NCBI RefSeq assembly: GCF_900302465.1
Contig: NZ_OMOR01000001.1
Span: forward strand, 3,070,729 to 3,134,728
Origin: Ascidiaceihabitans donghaensis
Lineage (GTDB): Bacteria; Pseudomonadota; Alphaproteobacteria; Rhodobacterales; Rhodobacteraceae
Length of the DNA stretch: 64,000 bases
Reading direction: 5' to 3'
Part shown: in pieces, positions 1 to 9,755 of the stretch
How the letters are laid out: each line of letters opens with the position of its first letter
Numbering within the stretch: the first letter of the stretch is position 1
Translations under genes and position numbers: made by a program
Notes under the pieces: model-generated
Database searches by the model: none
Told to the model about the DNA's origin: nothing
The model's input: only the letters and a program-made list of their open reading frames with translations

Positions 1-16
1 TGATCCAATGTGTCAT
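1..16 (-). CDS. mrpD: MrpD (Na+/H+ antiporter subunit D), first codons only
   Basis: The ATG at 14-16 on the minus strand overlaps the mrpC stop codon in an ATGA arrangement, and five codons (MTHWI) are visible before the window ends. This is the position and type of start expected for subunit D, a membrane proton-translocating subunit that follows subunit C in every Mrp operon. The identity is inferred from synteny and the typical MTHW-like start; almost no sequence is available. Confidence 0.6.
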
Positions 17-378
17 GGCCGACCCTCCGCGTCCGCAGGCTGTGATGCGTCGGGTTCCGGCTGGTCATCTATGTGATCATCGTCAGACCCCAAAAACGCC
101 CCCAACCCGATCATCACCACAACCGCCGTCATGCCAAAGGAGATCACAATCGCTGTCAGTACCAAAGCTTGCGGCAACGGGTCTGCGTAAAGTGCCGCAC
201 CGTCTTGCAAGACAGGGGGGGCACCGATGGTCAGACGTCCTGAGGAAAAGAGAAACACATTCACTGCATAGGTCAAAAGCGAGATACCCAAAATGACAGG
301 GAAGGTGCGCAACCGCAGCACCAGATAAATTCCTGCAGTCGTCATAACGCCAATGGCAGAGGCAACAAGAAGCTCCAT
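13..378 (-). CDS. mrpC: Na+/H+ antiporter subunit C (MrpC/MnhC/PhaC)
   Basis: A 121-residue membrane protein homologous to NuoK, one of the small subunits of the multisubunit Mrp antiporter, which exports Na+ or K+ in exchange for H+ across the inner membrane. Three hydrophobic segments are visible (about residues 3-20, 27-46 and 68-95), followed by an acidic hydrophilic tail rich in Asp and Glu. Its length is usual for the family. It begins one base after the mrpA stop and overlaps mrpD by 4 bp, so translation is probably coupled. The family is clear; the transported cation (Na+ or K+) cannot be read from the sequence. Confidence 0.93.
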   Translation of the reverse strand: MELLVASAIGVMTTAGIYLVLRLRTFPVILGISLLTYAVNVFLFSSGRLTIGAPPVLQDGAALYADPLPQALVLTAIVISFGMTAVVVMIGLGAFLGSDDDHIDDQPEPDASQPADAEGRP

Positions 379-379
379 A

Positions 380-3280
380 TCAGTTGCCCTCCTTCACGGG
401 TGCAGTTGGTGCATTGTGTGCATCGTCTGAATCATCGCGCGACGGGTCAATATCCATCGGATGCTCGCTGTCTTGCGCACCTGCGCGGCGGGCCAACCTC
501 GAGAAACTCTCAAGTGACAACATCACGGCCCCGACCACTGCCAGAAAGACACCCACATCGAACAAAGCCGCCGTGGCCAGTTCAAACTTATAGAAAGGCG
601 GGATGCGCACGTAGGTGAAATCGGATGTCAAGAAAGGCTTGGCCACAAACCACGATCCGATGCCAGTGAATCCCGCCACCAGAACGCCTGCGCCGATTAC
701 CCCGTGATAGGGGTACTTCAATCGCGCTGTTGCCCAGTTAAAGCCGCTGGCCATGTACTGCATCACCACACCAATCGACACAATCAAGCCGGCGATAAAG
801 CCGCCGCCCGGTTCATTGTGTCCGCGCAAGAAGATGTAAAACCCGACCATCAGCACCACAGGCATGATCACACGTGTCAGCACCACCATCATCATAGGAT
901 GCATATCGCCCGCGCGCGGCTGGTCTGGCACACGGTTCAACAGCCGCGCACGCACAGGCCCGCTGAGCAACGTTTCCGTCAGCGCATAGATCAGCAGCGC
1001 CGCGATGCCCAAAACGATGATTTCGCCGTATGTGTCAAAGCCACGGAAATCGACAAGGATCACGTTGACCACATTGGTGCCACCGCCCCCTTTATAGGAA
1101 TTGGCAAGGTGAAATTCGGAAATAGATGCAGCCACCGGATCGCGCAGCATGTAGTGATAGGCCAACGCAAACGTGGCAAGCCCCCCCAAAACAGCCACGC
1201 CACCATCGCGCAACCGGCGCAAAACCGTACTTTCCACTGGCGTTTTGTTGGGCAAGAAATTCAGCGCCAACAACAGCAGAATGATCGTGACAACTTCGAC
1301 AGTAAACTGCGTCATCGCAAGGTCAGGGGCACTGAGATAGACGAAGCCCACCGACACCATCAGCCCCACAATTCCGATCAGGATCAGCGCCAAAAAGCGG
1401 TTGCGGTGCAGCAAGACCAACCCCACAGTGGCTGCAACCAACATCGCCCAACCTGCCAACGGAACTGGCCCGGCTGCCTGAATGTCGCGTGTCGCGGGCC
1501 CTACTGTACCTGTTGTCCATGCGTAGTATCCGGCCAAAACGATAGCAACCGTTGCGATCGTGGCATAACGGGTAAACGCGCCGTTGTGTGAAGAATGGAT
1601 GACCGTTTTCGCACTCCGTGCTACGGCTTCAACCAGAGCTTCAAAAATTGTTTTCGCTTCAGGGCGCGGCGCCACATCCCACAGCTTTTGCAGGGGGTTG
1701 TAGACAACCATCAGCACCAGACCGCCAACAACGGCAATAATCGACATGTAAAGCGCCGGCACCAGACCATGCCAAATCTTGAAGTAGTTCTTTGGCACAT
1801 CTGCAGCATCGCCCAACAAAGACGCCGTGACTGTTTTGACAAATGGTTCCGCCAGGAAAGGCGCCACACCAATCGCCACCACAAGCACCACCAGAATGGC
1901 TGGCGGCATCCACAGGCCCGTATTCGGGTCATGCGGGTTTGACGGGTAATCGTCGCGCACCGGTCCCAAAAACGTGTGTCCGATCAAACGGAAACAGTAG
2001 GCGGCGGAAAAGAGAGACCCAAATGTCGCAACCGCAGGCACCAACCAAGGCGTGTTGAACAACACCGTGTGGTTGGCTTCCTCAAGCATCATTTCTTTGG
2101 ACAAAAAGCCGTTCAGGAACGGAATACCCGCCATCGACAAAGCCGCAAGCGTCACGATGGCAAACGTCACCGGCATCAGCTTGCCCAGTCCACCCAAGCG
2201 ACGAATGTCGCGTGTGTGTGTTTCGTGGTCCACAATGCCTGCCGACATGAACAACGCCGCTTTGAAGGTCGCGTGGTTCAGGATGTGAAAAACAGCCGCC
2301 ATCGCCCCAAAGGCTGTACCTGTTCCCAAAAGCATCGTGATAAGCCCAAGGTGGCTGACGGTTGAGAACGCCAACAACGCCTTCAGGTCATGTTTGAACA
2401 AGGCAATTACCGCGCCCAGAACCATCGTGATCAGACCCGCTGTTGTGACAATCACAAACCATTCAGGCGTGCCCGACAGCACTGGCCACATGCGCGCCAT
2501 CAAAAAGATACCTGCTTTCACCATCGTGGCCGAGTGCAAATAAGCAGACACTGGCGTGGGCGCAGCCATGGCATGCGGCAACCAGAAGTGGAACGGGAAC
2601 TGTGCCGATTTGGTGAAGCACCCCAGGAGGATCAAAATGAGCGCTGGCAAATACATCGGATCTGCTTGGATAAGTTCGCGGTTTTGCAAGATCACGCTTA
2701 AATCGTAGCTGCCCGCGATTTGTCCAAGGATCAGCATACCACCGATCATGGCAAGACCGCCCATTCCCGTCACGGTCAACGCCATACGCGCGCCCTGACG
2801 GCCCTCGGGCAAATGTTTCCAATATCCGATCAACAAGAAAGAAGACAGCGATGTCAGCTCCCAGAACACCAACAAAAGCAGTATGTTATCGCTTAGGACA
2901 ATCCCCACCATCGCGCCCTGAAACAGCAGCAGATAGGTGAAAAACTGGCCCATATTGTCATCGCGGCTTAGGTAATGCCGCGCATAAGCGATAATCAAAA
3001 GCCCGATGCCAAGGATGAGCAGCGCAAAGAAAAATCCAAGCCCGTCCAGCATCAAGGTCATGTTCAACCCAAGCTGCGGCATCCAGTCGACCCGCGCCAT
3101 CACGACGTCTCCGCGCAGCACCTGCGGCAGGTTCGTCAGCAAACCGATGAATGCCGTTAACGTGACCGTAAATGTGACACCAGCACAGGCAGCGCGGCCG
3201 GCGCGGTTCATCAAACCCGGAACAAGTGCGCCCAGAAAGGGCAATGCGACGATAAAGAAAAGTGACAAGACCGGGCCCAA
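380..3280 (-). CDS. mrpA: Fused Na+/H+ antiporter subunits A and B (MrpAB)
   Basis: A 966-residue polytopic membrane protein and the largest Mrp antiporter subunit. The first roughly 500 residues are the NuoL/MrpA proton-channel module, with the FTKSAQFPFHFWLPHAM lysine/histidine segment. This is followed by the MrpA C-terminal module. The last part, from about residue 790 (VLTRVIMPVVLMVGFYIFLRGHNEPGGGF), is an MnhB-type domain, so subunits A and B form one chain, as is common in Rhodobacteraceae. It ends in a charged cytosolic tail. The frame opens with TTG at 3278-3280; an in-frame TAG lies nine codons upstream and there is no ATG between, so the exact start is uncertain. It begins the operon mrpAB-mrpC-mrpD. 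Confidence 0.93.
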   Translation of the reverse strand: MGPVLSLFFIVALPFLGALVPGLMNRAGRAACAGVTFTVTLTAFIGLLTNLPQVLRGDVVMARVDWMPQLGLNMTLMLDGLGFFFALLILGIGLLIIAYARHYLSRDDNMGQFFTYLLLFQGAMVGIVLSDNILLLLVFWELTSLSSFLLIGYWKHLPEGRQGARMALTVTGMGGLAMIGGMLILGQIAGSYDLSVILQNRELIQADPMYLPALILILLGCFTKSAQFPFHFWLPHAMAAPTPVSAYLHSATMVKAGIFLMARMWPVLSGTPEWFVIVTTAGLITMVLGAVIALFKHDLKALLAFSTVSHLGLITMLLGTGTAFGAMAAVFHILNHATFKAALFMSAGIVDHETHTRDIRRLGGLGKLMPVTFAIVTLAALSMAGIPFLNGFLSKEMMLEEANHTVLFNTPWLVPAVATFGSLFSAAYCFRLIGHTFLGPVRDDYPSNPHDPNTGLWMPPAILVVLVVAIGVAPFLAEPFVKTVTASLLGDAADVPKNYFKIWHGLVPALYMSIIAVVGGLVLMVVYNPLQKLWDVAPRPEAKTIFEALVEAVARSAKTVIHSSHNGAFTRYATIATVAIVLAGYYAWTTGTVGPATRDIQAAGPVPLAGWAMLVAATVGLVLLHRNRFLALILIGIVGLMVSVGFVYLSAPDLAMTQFTVEVVTIILLLLALNFLPNKTPVESTVLRRLRDGGVAVLGGLATFALAYHYMLRDPVAASISEFHLANSYKGGGGTNVVNVILVDFRGFDTYGEIIVLGIAALLIYALTETLLSGPVRARLLNRVPDQPRAGDMHPMMMVVLTRVIMPVVLMVGFYIFLRGHNEPGGGFIAGLIVSIGVVMQYMASGFNWATARLKYPYHGVIGAGVLVAGFTGIGSWFVAKPFLTSDFTYVRIPPFYKFELATAALFDVGVFLAVVGAVMLSLESFSRLARRAGAQDSEHPMDIDPSRDDSDDAHNAPTAPVKEGN

Positions 3281-3494
3281 TAATGCTATTTCTAGTTCAT
3301 TCTAACGCGAGATATGGTGTGCTAAGGGGCACAAACAACCGGAATCGCAGAACTATTCGATTAGGACTTTATAAAACCATCTTTTTGGATGGCCAACCAG
3401 TGCAATTCGGATGCGACACGACAACATAGGTCACGTAGGCATGACGATAATGCGCAAGCTCAGACCGTCTGGCAGCTGCGGGCACCTATGTCTT
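3281..3494. other. Intergenic region upstream of mrpA
   Basis: A 214-bp gap between the mrpA start and the 3' end of the fructokinase gene, both read on the minus strand. It should hold the mrp promoter and any transcription stop for the polyol operon. I see no convincing stem-loop with a T-run, RNA gene or ORF here. Confidence 0.4.
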
Positions 3495-4421
3495 TTACGA
3501 AATCTCTGACCGGTAAGGCGGGTTTGCCCCTTGCCGCGTTACAGTGACCGCCGCAACTTTGGCAGCAAAGCCCAATGCATGTTCAACTGTCGCGGCAGCA
3601 ATGGTTTTCAAAGCCGTTTTATCCAGAACTCCGCAGTCGTGAAGATGCGCCAGAAAACCCGCGTTGAACGTATCGCCAGCCCCGACAGTGTCCACAACAA
3701 CCACGCTGGGCACCGATACAGACACACAGTTCCCCCCACGCAAATACGCGCACGCACCATCACCTCCCTTTGTCACAATGACAACGCCCGCACCCAAAGC
3801 CTGCAGGTGCTGCGCTTTCGTGGCATGATCCGCATCACCTTCAATGATCCAGTCCAAATCTTCATCAGACACTTTAACGATGTCCGCCACCGCCATCATG
3901 TCGTTCAAACGTTGCCGGTAAGCCGGTTCGTCCTGAATAAAGCCGGGCCGAATGTTGGGATCAATCATGACAATGGCATGGCCTGCAGCACGCAAAGCCA
4001 AATCAGCATACACCGATGCGGCAGGGTCCGCGCAAAGGCTTATGCCGCCAAAATACAACGCCGAGATGTCCGGACCAATATCAGGTGCATCATCCGCCCC
4101 CAACATACGCCCGGCCGAATTTTCATCATAAAATGTGTAGTGCGCTTGCCCATCTTGCAACGCCACAAAAGCCAAAGTGGTTGGGCAATCGCTGCGCACC
4201 AACGTATCTGTGCCGACGCCCGCCCCCTCCAACGCACCGGCAAGCTGGGCGCCAAACAAATCTTGCGACACGCCTGAAAAGAACTGCGTTGGCACATCCA
4301 GCCGACCAAGTGCGATGGCCGTATTGAAAATGGCCCCACCCGGCAAAGGCAAAAACGCTTGCCCACTTTCCGATTGCACAGGCACCATGTCGATCAACGC
4401 CTCACCGCAACACAATATCAT
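3495..4421 (-). CDS. frk: Fructokinase, PfkB/ribokinase family
   Basis: A 308-residue sugar kinase that would phosphorylate fructose to fructose 6-phosphate with ATP. The N-terminal MILCCGEALIDMVP segment and GGAIFNTAIALGRL are the PfkB substrate-binding signature. The C-terminal VDTVGAGDTFNAGFLAHL segment is PfkB signature 2, with the GAGD anion hole and catalytic Asp. It is the last gene of the polyol operon, 46 bp after the transporter ATPase gene. This fits, because mannitol and sorbitol dehydrogenation by MtlK gives fructose. Another ketose specificity is possible, but context favours fructose. Confidence 0.9.
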   Translation of the reverse strand: MILCCGEALIDMVPVQSESGQAFLPLPGGAIFNTAIALGRLDVPTQFFSGVSQDLFGAQLAGALEGAGVGTDTLVRSDCPTTLAFVALQDGQAHYTFYDENSAGRMLGADDAPDIGPDISALYFGGISLCADPAASVYADLALRAAGHAIVMIDPNIRPGFIQDEPAYRQRLNDMMAVADIVKVSDEDLDWIIEGDADHATKAQHLQALGAGVVIVTKGGDGACAYLRGGNCVSVSVPSVVVVDTVGAGDTFNAGFLAHLHDCGVLDKTALKTIAAATVEHALGFAAKVAAVTVTRQGANPPYRSEIS

Positions 4422-4467
4422 TTTCGTGCCTCTTGTTTATCTGCGGTTCTCGCGTGATCTTTGCGTG

Positions 4468-5505
4468 TCACGTCAAACGTAAATCAGTGGCTTTGTCAAA
4501 GAAGTGGGCCAACTCAGGTTTGATCGCAAATCCCAGCATAGCGCCTTTGTCTGCCTGCGGCGGTTTTTCGGTTTTGGCGATAAACTCGACACCGGTCGCG
4601 GTGCGCAAATGAACCAAGGCATATTCGCCCAGATTTTCAACCAGCTCCAACGTGCCCTCCACGACAGCATCGGCACCGTCTGCCGGGGTCAGATTTTCGG
4701 GGCGCAGGCCCACTTGCACGTTGGGTGAAAGATCGTTGCCCAATACGGCACCCGCACCAGACGTCAAATCGCCTGTCCCAAAGAAGTTCATTTTCGGGCT
4801 GCCGATAAACTGCGCCACAAAGGCATTCGCAGGCCGTTCATAAAGATCAATGGGGCTGCCCACCTGTTCGATACGACCATCCCGCAGCACAACAATTTTG
4901 TCGGCCAATGTCATGGCTTCGACCTGATCGTGGGTGACATAGATCATCGTTGTCTTCAGGCGCTCATGCAGGCGTGCAATTTCCAGCCGGGTTTGCACGC
5001 GCAGGGCTGCATCCAGATTGGACAGGGGTTCGTCAAACAAAAAGACCTCTGGGTCACGCACAATCGCGCGGCCAATGGCGACCCTTTGACGTTGCCCCCC
5101 CGACAGGTTGCGCGGACTGCGTTCAAGGTAATCGGTGATCTGCAAAATCTCGGCGGCGGCTTTGACGCGTCGGTCAATTTCCGCAGGGGCCGTTTTGGCC
5201 TGCTTCAGCCCGAACGCCATGTTCTTGTACACGGTCATATGCGGGTAAAGTGCGTAGGTCTGGAACACCATCGCCACACCGCGCTTTGAGGCCGCCACGT
5301 CATTCACTTCCGTGTCGCCGATGGCCACAGACCCGCCAGAGATTTCCTCAAGACCCGCGATCATGCGCAGCAAGGTAGATTTCCCACAGCCCGAGGGGCC
5401 GACAAACACCACAAACTCACCGTCTTTTATGTCCAGATCGACGCCGTGCATCACTTGCGTGGCGCCGTAGCTTTTTTTTACATCGCGTAATGTCAGACCG
5501 GCCAT
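4468..5505 (-). CDS. smoK: Polyol ABC transporter ATP-binding protein (SmoK/MalK-like)
   Basis: A 345-residue ATPase of the CUT1 (MalK/UgpC) class that energises polyol uptake. It shows Walker [10 protein letters not shown] (about residues 37-45), signature [16 protein letters not shown], Walker [14 protein letters not shown] with a following switch His in VTHD, and a C-terminal regulatory TOBE domain (about 240-345). It overlaps mtlK by 13 bp and precedes frk. The paired membrane and binding proteins are encoded upstream in the same operon (smoE, smoF, smoG). Confidence 0.92.
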   Translation of the reverse strand: MAGLTLRDVKKSYGATQVMHGVDLDIKDGEFVVFVGPSGCGKSTLLRMIAGLEEISGGSVAIGDTEVNDVAASKRGVAMVFQTYALYPHMTVYKNMAFGLKQAKTAPAEIDRRVKAAAEILQITDYLERSPRNLSGGQRQRVAIGRAIVRDPEVFLFDEPLSNLDAALRVQTRLEIARLHERLKTTMIYVTHDQVEAMTLADKIVVLRDGRIEQVGSPIDLYERPANAFVAQFIGSPKMNFFGTGDLTSGAGAVLGNDLSPNVQVGLRPENLTPADGADAVVEGTLELVENLGEYALVHLRTATGVEFIAKTEKPPQADKGAMLGFAIKPELAHFFDKATDLRLT

Positions 5506-6914
5506 GTTGCCTCCATTTCAGAAATTTCCTCGCGCAGTGTCGTGATGAACTGCGGATATTTGCGCGGCACGTCGCCCCAAAGCTGCGTGCTGGTTAAAAA
5601 GTCGTCCGAGCCAAGCAATGCTTCCAACTGCACCCAGCTTGGCTCAACATACTCGAACGGAATTTTACCGGCGGCCACGTGGCGTGCGAAAACATACCAG
5701 CTTGCAATACTTCGAATGGCAAACTTGGGCGTGGTCCCCGCGGCAAAGCATCCCTCTATGGTGGGGCGTATGAAAATCGGGAACTTTGCCATGCCATCAG
5801 CGCAAATGCGGGCCACGGTGTCACCAATAGCCTGATTGCCAAAGCGGCGGGCGATTTTTGCAAGGTAATCGTCTTTGGAAAAGGGCAGCGCCAGTGTCAG
5901 GGCCGGCAGCACCTCTTGGGTCTCGAAGTTCTGGAAATGGGCCTTCAAATGCGGCACGCGCATCGCCGCATCGAATGTGTCCACCCCTTCCAGAGCTGCC
6001 ATGTAGGTCAGCGCCGTGTGCCCGCCGTTCAAGACACGAATTTTGGTTTCTTCAAAAGGGTCCACATCAGGCGTGACCGTCACCCCCACACAGCCCAGAT
6101 CGGGCATGGGTGCGGTGGCGGTATCTTGCAAAACCCATTGGATAAAGTCTTCGGCCATGACCGGCGATACCACATCTTTGCCAACCAAAGCGGACAGTTC
6201 CGCGCCCAAGGTTACGGGGCTGCGCGGCGTGATCCGGTCCACCATAGAACACGGGAACGTCACATGCGCAGTCACCCAATCCGCCAAAGCCTGTTCAGTG
6301 CAAGCGCGCAGATAGGCGATCAGGTTGCGTTCCAGCATTTTGCCGTTCTGACGAATATTGTCACAGCATGCGATGGTCAAAGGGGCAGAGGTTGCCTTCA
6401 TACGCTGCGACAGCGCAGCCCTTAGATATCCGTAGACTGACTGTGCGGCGTCACCCTTGATCTCGGCCTCAATTGTGGGGTCAGCCAGGTTCAAATCCCC
6501 CTTGGGATCGGTGTAATATCCGCTTTCGGTGACAGTAATCGTGACCAAATGCACGGAAGGGCGGGACAACAATGCCTCCGCTTCCGTCCGGCCTGTGCTC
6601 CAGTCTGCGAAATGCACGTGGCTGCGTACGCGTCGGACTTCTTCGTCACCGTCCGCCGAGATGGATTTAAGGAAGTAGCCGTCGTGGTCCACGAAATCCG
6701 TCTGCGCCAAACGCAACTGATCGGTTTCAGAGGCGCGCAAATTCACCGCAGCGATCCCCCAACGCATATCGCCCGATGCTTCCATGTAATCGTCCAGATA
6801 AACCGCTTGATGGGCACGGTGGAACGCACCGAAGCCAAGATGCACGATGCCGACGTCACAGGTAGAACGGTCGTATTTGGTGGCATAAATCGGGGCAAGC
6901 GTTGCGCTGTTCAT
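5493..6914 (-). CDS. mtlK: Mannitol 2-dehydrogenase / polyol dehydrogenase
   Basis: A 473-residue polyol-specific long-chain dehydrogenase that oxidises D-mannitol (often also D-arabinitol or sorbitol) to the ketose with NAD+. The N-terminus has the nucleotide-binding segment [17 protein letters not shown] (about residues 24-40). The catalytic K-x4-N-x2-H signature is present as KIRVLNGGH (about residue 293). The length matches Pseudomonas and Rhodobacter MtlK. It lies between the AraC regulator (4-bp ATGA overlap) and smoK (13-bp overlap). Its product, fructose, is the substrate of the downstream kinase. Confidence 0.93.
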   Translation of the reverse strand: MNSATLAPIYATKYDRSTCDVGIVHLGFGAFHRAHQAVYLDDYMEASGDMRWGIAAVNLRASETDQLRLAQTDFVDHDGYFLKSISADGDEEVRRVRSHVHFADWSTGRTEAEALLSRPSVHLVTITVTESGYYTDPKGDLNLADPTIEAEIKGDAAQSVYGYLRAALSQRMKATSAPLTIACCDNIRQNGKMLERNLIAYLRACTEQALADWVTAHVTFPCSMVDRITPRSPVTLGAELSALVGKDVVSPVMAEDFIQWVLQDTATAPMPDLGCVGVTVTPDVDPFEETKIRVLNGGHTALTYMAALEGVDTFDAAMRVPHLKAHFQNFETQEVLPALTLALPFSKDDYLAKIARRFGNQAIGDTVARICADGMAKFPIFIRPTIEGCFAAGTTPKFAIRSIASWYVFARHVAAGKIPFEYVEPSWVQLEALLGSDDFLTSTQLWGDVPRKYPQFITTLREEISEMEATWPV

Positions 6915-7804
6915 GACGTCACCTTGGGTTGTGGCATAAGATCTTTGCGGGCTGTGTCACGGTATTCAGACGGCGTCATTCCCTTTACTTTCAGGAAGTG
7001 ACGATTGAAGTTTGCAAGGTTTTTGAAACCGGCATTCTGGGCGATGGAAATGATCTGGTCGTCAGAGGCATAGAGCATCCCGCAGGCCTGCCCGATGCGG
7101 ATACGGTTCAAAAAATCGACAAAACTGTGGCCCGTGGCCGCCTGAAAATTCCGGCTGAAAGTGGCTTCGGTCATACCTGCCATACTGGCAGCTTGCGTCA
7201 CCGAAAACGTCTCGTGGAAGTTCTTGGTCGCAAAGTCCACGACGTCGGCGATACGTGCTTGTTTGCTGCCGCCTTCAGGTTGCACAATACGCGTCACGGA
7301 CAGTGTCTTTTTCTCTGCGTGTTCGTTCAGACGCACAAGAAAGCGGATGAAGGCCAAAATACGCTCTGCGCCTTTGCTGTCGCGAATGGCTTCCATATGC
7401 CCGCGCGCAAAAGTCGGGTTAAATCCTTCAAACTGAATACCCGACTGCGCCAGATGCAAAAGTCTCAGAACCTGAGAAAACTCGGGAAAGCCCTCGGCCA
7501 GTTTTTCAACGCTTTCGTGGCTGAATTGCACAAGCATGTCGCGGGTTTGCACAGGCTCGGTCCAGACATGATCCGTGATCCAGTTGTGTGGCAAATTCGG
7601 CCCTGTCATGAACAAGTCACCGGCTTTGAAATCACCAATGTAATCCCCAACAAAGGCTTTGCCGCGCGTTTCAACGATCAGGTGCAATTCGTATTCTTCA
7701 TGGGCATGCCAGCGGCATAAATCCGTAGGCCACCCATGTTGCAGATAGCGAATGGACCGGGTGCTGCGGTCCACCATTTCGATTTCAGGTTTGATAATGG
7801 ACAT
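6911..7804 (-). CDS. AraC-family activator of the polyol operon (MtlR-like)
   Basis: A 297-residue regulator with an N-terminal cupin-like sugar-sensing domain (HEEYELHLI...GDYIGDFKAGDLFMTGPNLPHNW, about residues 33-76) and a C-terminal double helix-turn-helix. The first helix pair is in VTQAASMAGMTEATFSRNFQ and the second in IISIAQNAGFKNLANFNRHF, ending with the family motif MTPSEYR. It sits inside the operon between smoG (9-bp gap) and mtlK (ATGA overlap). It therefore probably controls the operon and itself. The direct repeats at 11128-11163 are candidate binding sites. The ligand is inferred to be mannitol or a related polyol. Confidence 0.88.
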   Translation of the reverse strand: MSIIKPEIEMVDRSTRSIRYLQHGWPTDLCRWHAHEEYELHLIVETRGKAFVGDYIGDFKAGDLFMTGPNLPHNWITDHVWTEPVQTRDMLVQFSHESVEKLAEGFPEFSQVLRLLHLAQSGIQFEGFNPTFARGHMEAIRDSKGAERILAFIRFLVRLNEHAEKKTLSVTRIVQPEGGSKQARIADVVDFATKNFHETFSVTQAASMAGMTEATFSRNFQAATGHSFVDFLNRIRIGQACGMLYASDDQIISIAQNAGFKNLANFNRHFLKVKGMTPSEYRDTARKDLMPQPKVTS

Positions 7805-7813
7805 CGCACTCTC

Positions 7814-8650
7814 TCACTTGACGGCCCCGAAGGTCAGACCCTGCACCAACTGTTTCTGGCAGAACCAACCCAGCACAACAATCGGACCAACGGCGGCTGT
7901 GGACACAGCAGCCAATCGACCAAAGAACAGCCCCTCGGGTGCGCGGTTCCCTTCAATCAGCTTGGACAGGGTGGCCGCGTCAATGGTGGTCAGGCGCACC
8001 GTCCAATAGGCTTCGTTCCAGCAGAAGATAAACGTCAAAAGCGCCGTCGAGGCCACGCCCCCCCAGGCCAACGGAATCAAGATGTCTTTGATTTCGCCCC
8101 AGGTGGTCACACCGTCCATCTTGGACGCCTCGATGATCTCTTTAGGGATCTCCTTGAAGTAGGTGAACAACATCCAGATCGCGATGGGCAAGTTGATCAG
8201 GCACAAGACCAGGATCACCAGAAAATGGGTGTCGAAAATCCCAAGGAAATTCTTGGTCAGAAACGTCATTGGATACAGCACAGCAGCGGCAGGCAGCATC
8301 TTGGTGGACAGCATCCACATCAGGATGTCTTTGGTGTGACGGCTGGGATTGAACGCCATCGCATAAGCTGACGGCACGCCGACGACCAAGGCGAACAATG
8401 TGGCAAATGTCGAGGTGATGACGGAATTGATCGCAAAGCGCCAATAGTCATAGTTTTCCGTCATATTGGTGTAGTTTTCCAACGTTGGCGTGAAGAAAAA
8501 CAGGTGTTCCGGCTTCACTGCATCCGCATCCGTTTTGAAGCTGGTGAACACCAACCAGAAGATGGGAAAGAAGAAAATCAGCGCGACACCCCATGCCAGC
8601 ACAGGCCATGCAAAGTTGCCGAATTTGGATCGTTCTGTAACAGCTGCCAT
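7814..8650 (-). CDS. smoG: Polyol ABC transporter permease (SmoG)
   Basis: A 278-residue inner-membrane permease of the MalG type with six expected transmembrane segments. The coupling-helix EAA motif is in EIIEASKMDGVTTWGEIKDILIPL (about residues 175-198), which docks on the SmoK ATPase. It forms a heterodimer with SmoF, the gene immediately upstream (11-bp gap). The polyol substrate is inferred from mtlK and frk in the same operon. Confidence 0.92.
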   Translation of the reverse strand: MAAVTERSKFGNFAWPVLAWGVALIFFFPIFWLVFTSFKTDADAVKPEHLFFFTPTLENYTNMTENYDYWRFAINSVITSTFATLFALVVGVPSAYAMAFNPSRHTKDILMWMLSTKMLPAAAVLYPMTFLTKNFLGIFDTHFLVILVLCLINLPIAIWMLFTYFKEIPKEIIEASKMDGVTTWGEIKDILIPLAWGGVASTALLTFIFCWNEAYWTVRLTTIDAATLSKLIEGNRAPEGLFFGRLAAVSTAAVGPIVVLGWFCQKQLVQGLTFGAVK

Positions 8651-8661
8651 GTTCTTATCCC

Positions 8662-9600
8662 TTAATCCATCAAGCTTTTGCCAACCATGCGCAGCAAGAA
8701 GATGGCGATGATATTGGCAAGGATGACGGCGAAGATGCCCGTGGCGCTTGCGGCACCGATGTTGTTGGATGAAAATTCGCCGATCAGGTACGGAAGGTTT
8801 TTGTTCCCGTTGCCGCGACTGACAATTTCAATTTCGGCATAAAGCGACAAGTGGAAGATCGACTGGATCATCACAACAATCGCGATGGGGCGCGCCAGAT
8901 GTGGCACTGTCAGGTTGATGAATTGCGACCATGCCCCCGCACCGTCCAGTGTTGCGGCCTCTTTTTGCGACTCGTCCTCGGATTGCAGTGACGTCATGAA
9001 AATCAGGATCGCAAAAGGCGTCCATTGCCATGCCACCATCATGATAACGGCATAAGCCGACGTTTGCGTCGCCCGGAATGAAATCGGTTCGATCTCGGGC
9101 CAAAGCGAAAAGAACGCCCCAAGCACCGGAACATCACGTAGACCGTCAACCAGATTGTTCAAACCACCAACGGCAATCCCCTGCAAGCCAAGCACCGGAT
9201 CAAGGATCATGTTGATCCACAAAACGGCATTCACTGCCGGCATCACGAAAAACGGCGAAATCAGCAGCACGCGCACAATGCCGCGCCCGGGGAAATTACG
9301 GTTGATCAAAACCGCAATAGCCAGCCCCAGAACCACGGTGATGATCAGAATACTGGTTACGATAAAAACCGAATTCTGGATCGCGAACCAAAAATCTTTA
9401 GCGTTGAGCACATATTCATAATTGCCAAAGCCACGCCAGTTGCTCAGGGCAGGTTTTGTCCATTCGGGGCGGCGCAAACTGTTCAAGACATATCGAATGA
9501 ATGAAAAATACAGCGTCATGCTGAGTGGGACCAACATCCAGATCAACAACAAGATGACGGCGGGTGTTTGAAGCAAACGGGGAATCGTTCTGTCGGACAT
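8662..9600 (-). CDS. smoF: Polyol ABC transporter permease (SmoF)
   Basis: A MalF-type permease of 312 residues if translation starts at the ATG at 9598-9600 (MSDRTIPRLLQTPAV), which I prefer. The frame is open to 9663, but the extra 21 residues do not look like a permease N-terminus. Hydrophobic segments begin at about residue 14. The EAA coupling motif is visible as QKEAATLDGAGAWSQFINLTV. It lies downstream of smoE after a strong intercistronic hairpin and 11 bp before smoG. Confidence 0.9.
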   Translation of the reverse strand: MSDRTIPRLLQTPAVILLLIWMLVPLSMTLYFSFIRYVLNSLRRPEWTKPALSNWRGFGNYEYVLNAKDFWFAIQNSVFIVTSILIITVVLGLAIAVLINRNFPGRGIVRVLLISPFFVMPAVNAVLWINMILDPVLGLQGIAVGGLNNLVDGLRDVPVLGAFFSLWPEIEPISFRATQTSAYAVIMMVAWQWTPFAILIFMTSLQSEDESQKEAATLDGAGAWSQFINLTVPHLARPIAIVVMIQSIFHLSLYAEIEIVSRGNGNKNLPYLIGEFSSNNIGAASATGIFAVILANIIAIFLLRMVGKSLMD

Positions 9601-9707
9601 AACGGTTTCAAAGCCTTTGCTGGACAAAGATGCGGTGGGTGATGGCATGATACAGCTTTTCAAGAACGCAGATTATCGCTGGCGCACCTGAAAAACAGTA
9701 TGGGGCG

Positions 9708-9738
9708 AGAGGTCCGGCGACACTTTGGCCGGACCTCT
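9708..9738 (-). other. Intercistronic stem-loop between smoE and smoF
   Basis: Perfect 11-bp arms (AGAGGTCCGGC at 9708-9718 and its complement at 9728-9738) enclose a 9-base loop, 17 bases past the smoE stop. No T-run follows on the minus strand, so it is unlikely to be a full terminator. A hairpin here usually protects the binding-protein message from 3' decay, raising SmoE over the permeases. The structure is seen; the role is inferred. Confidence 0.65.
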
Positions 9739-9755
9739 GCACGTTTTAAAGAGAG

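Noticed and set aside
704-1591. Plus-strand 295-codon ORF rich in His, Gln and Arg
   Set aside because: It lies wholly antisense to the clear mrpA/B gene and its composition is that of a frame shadow.
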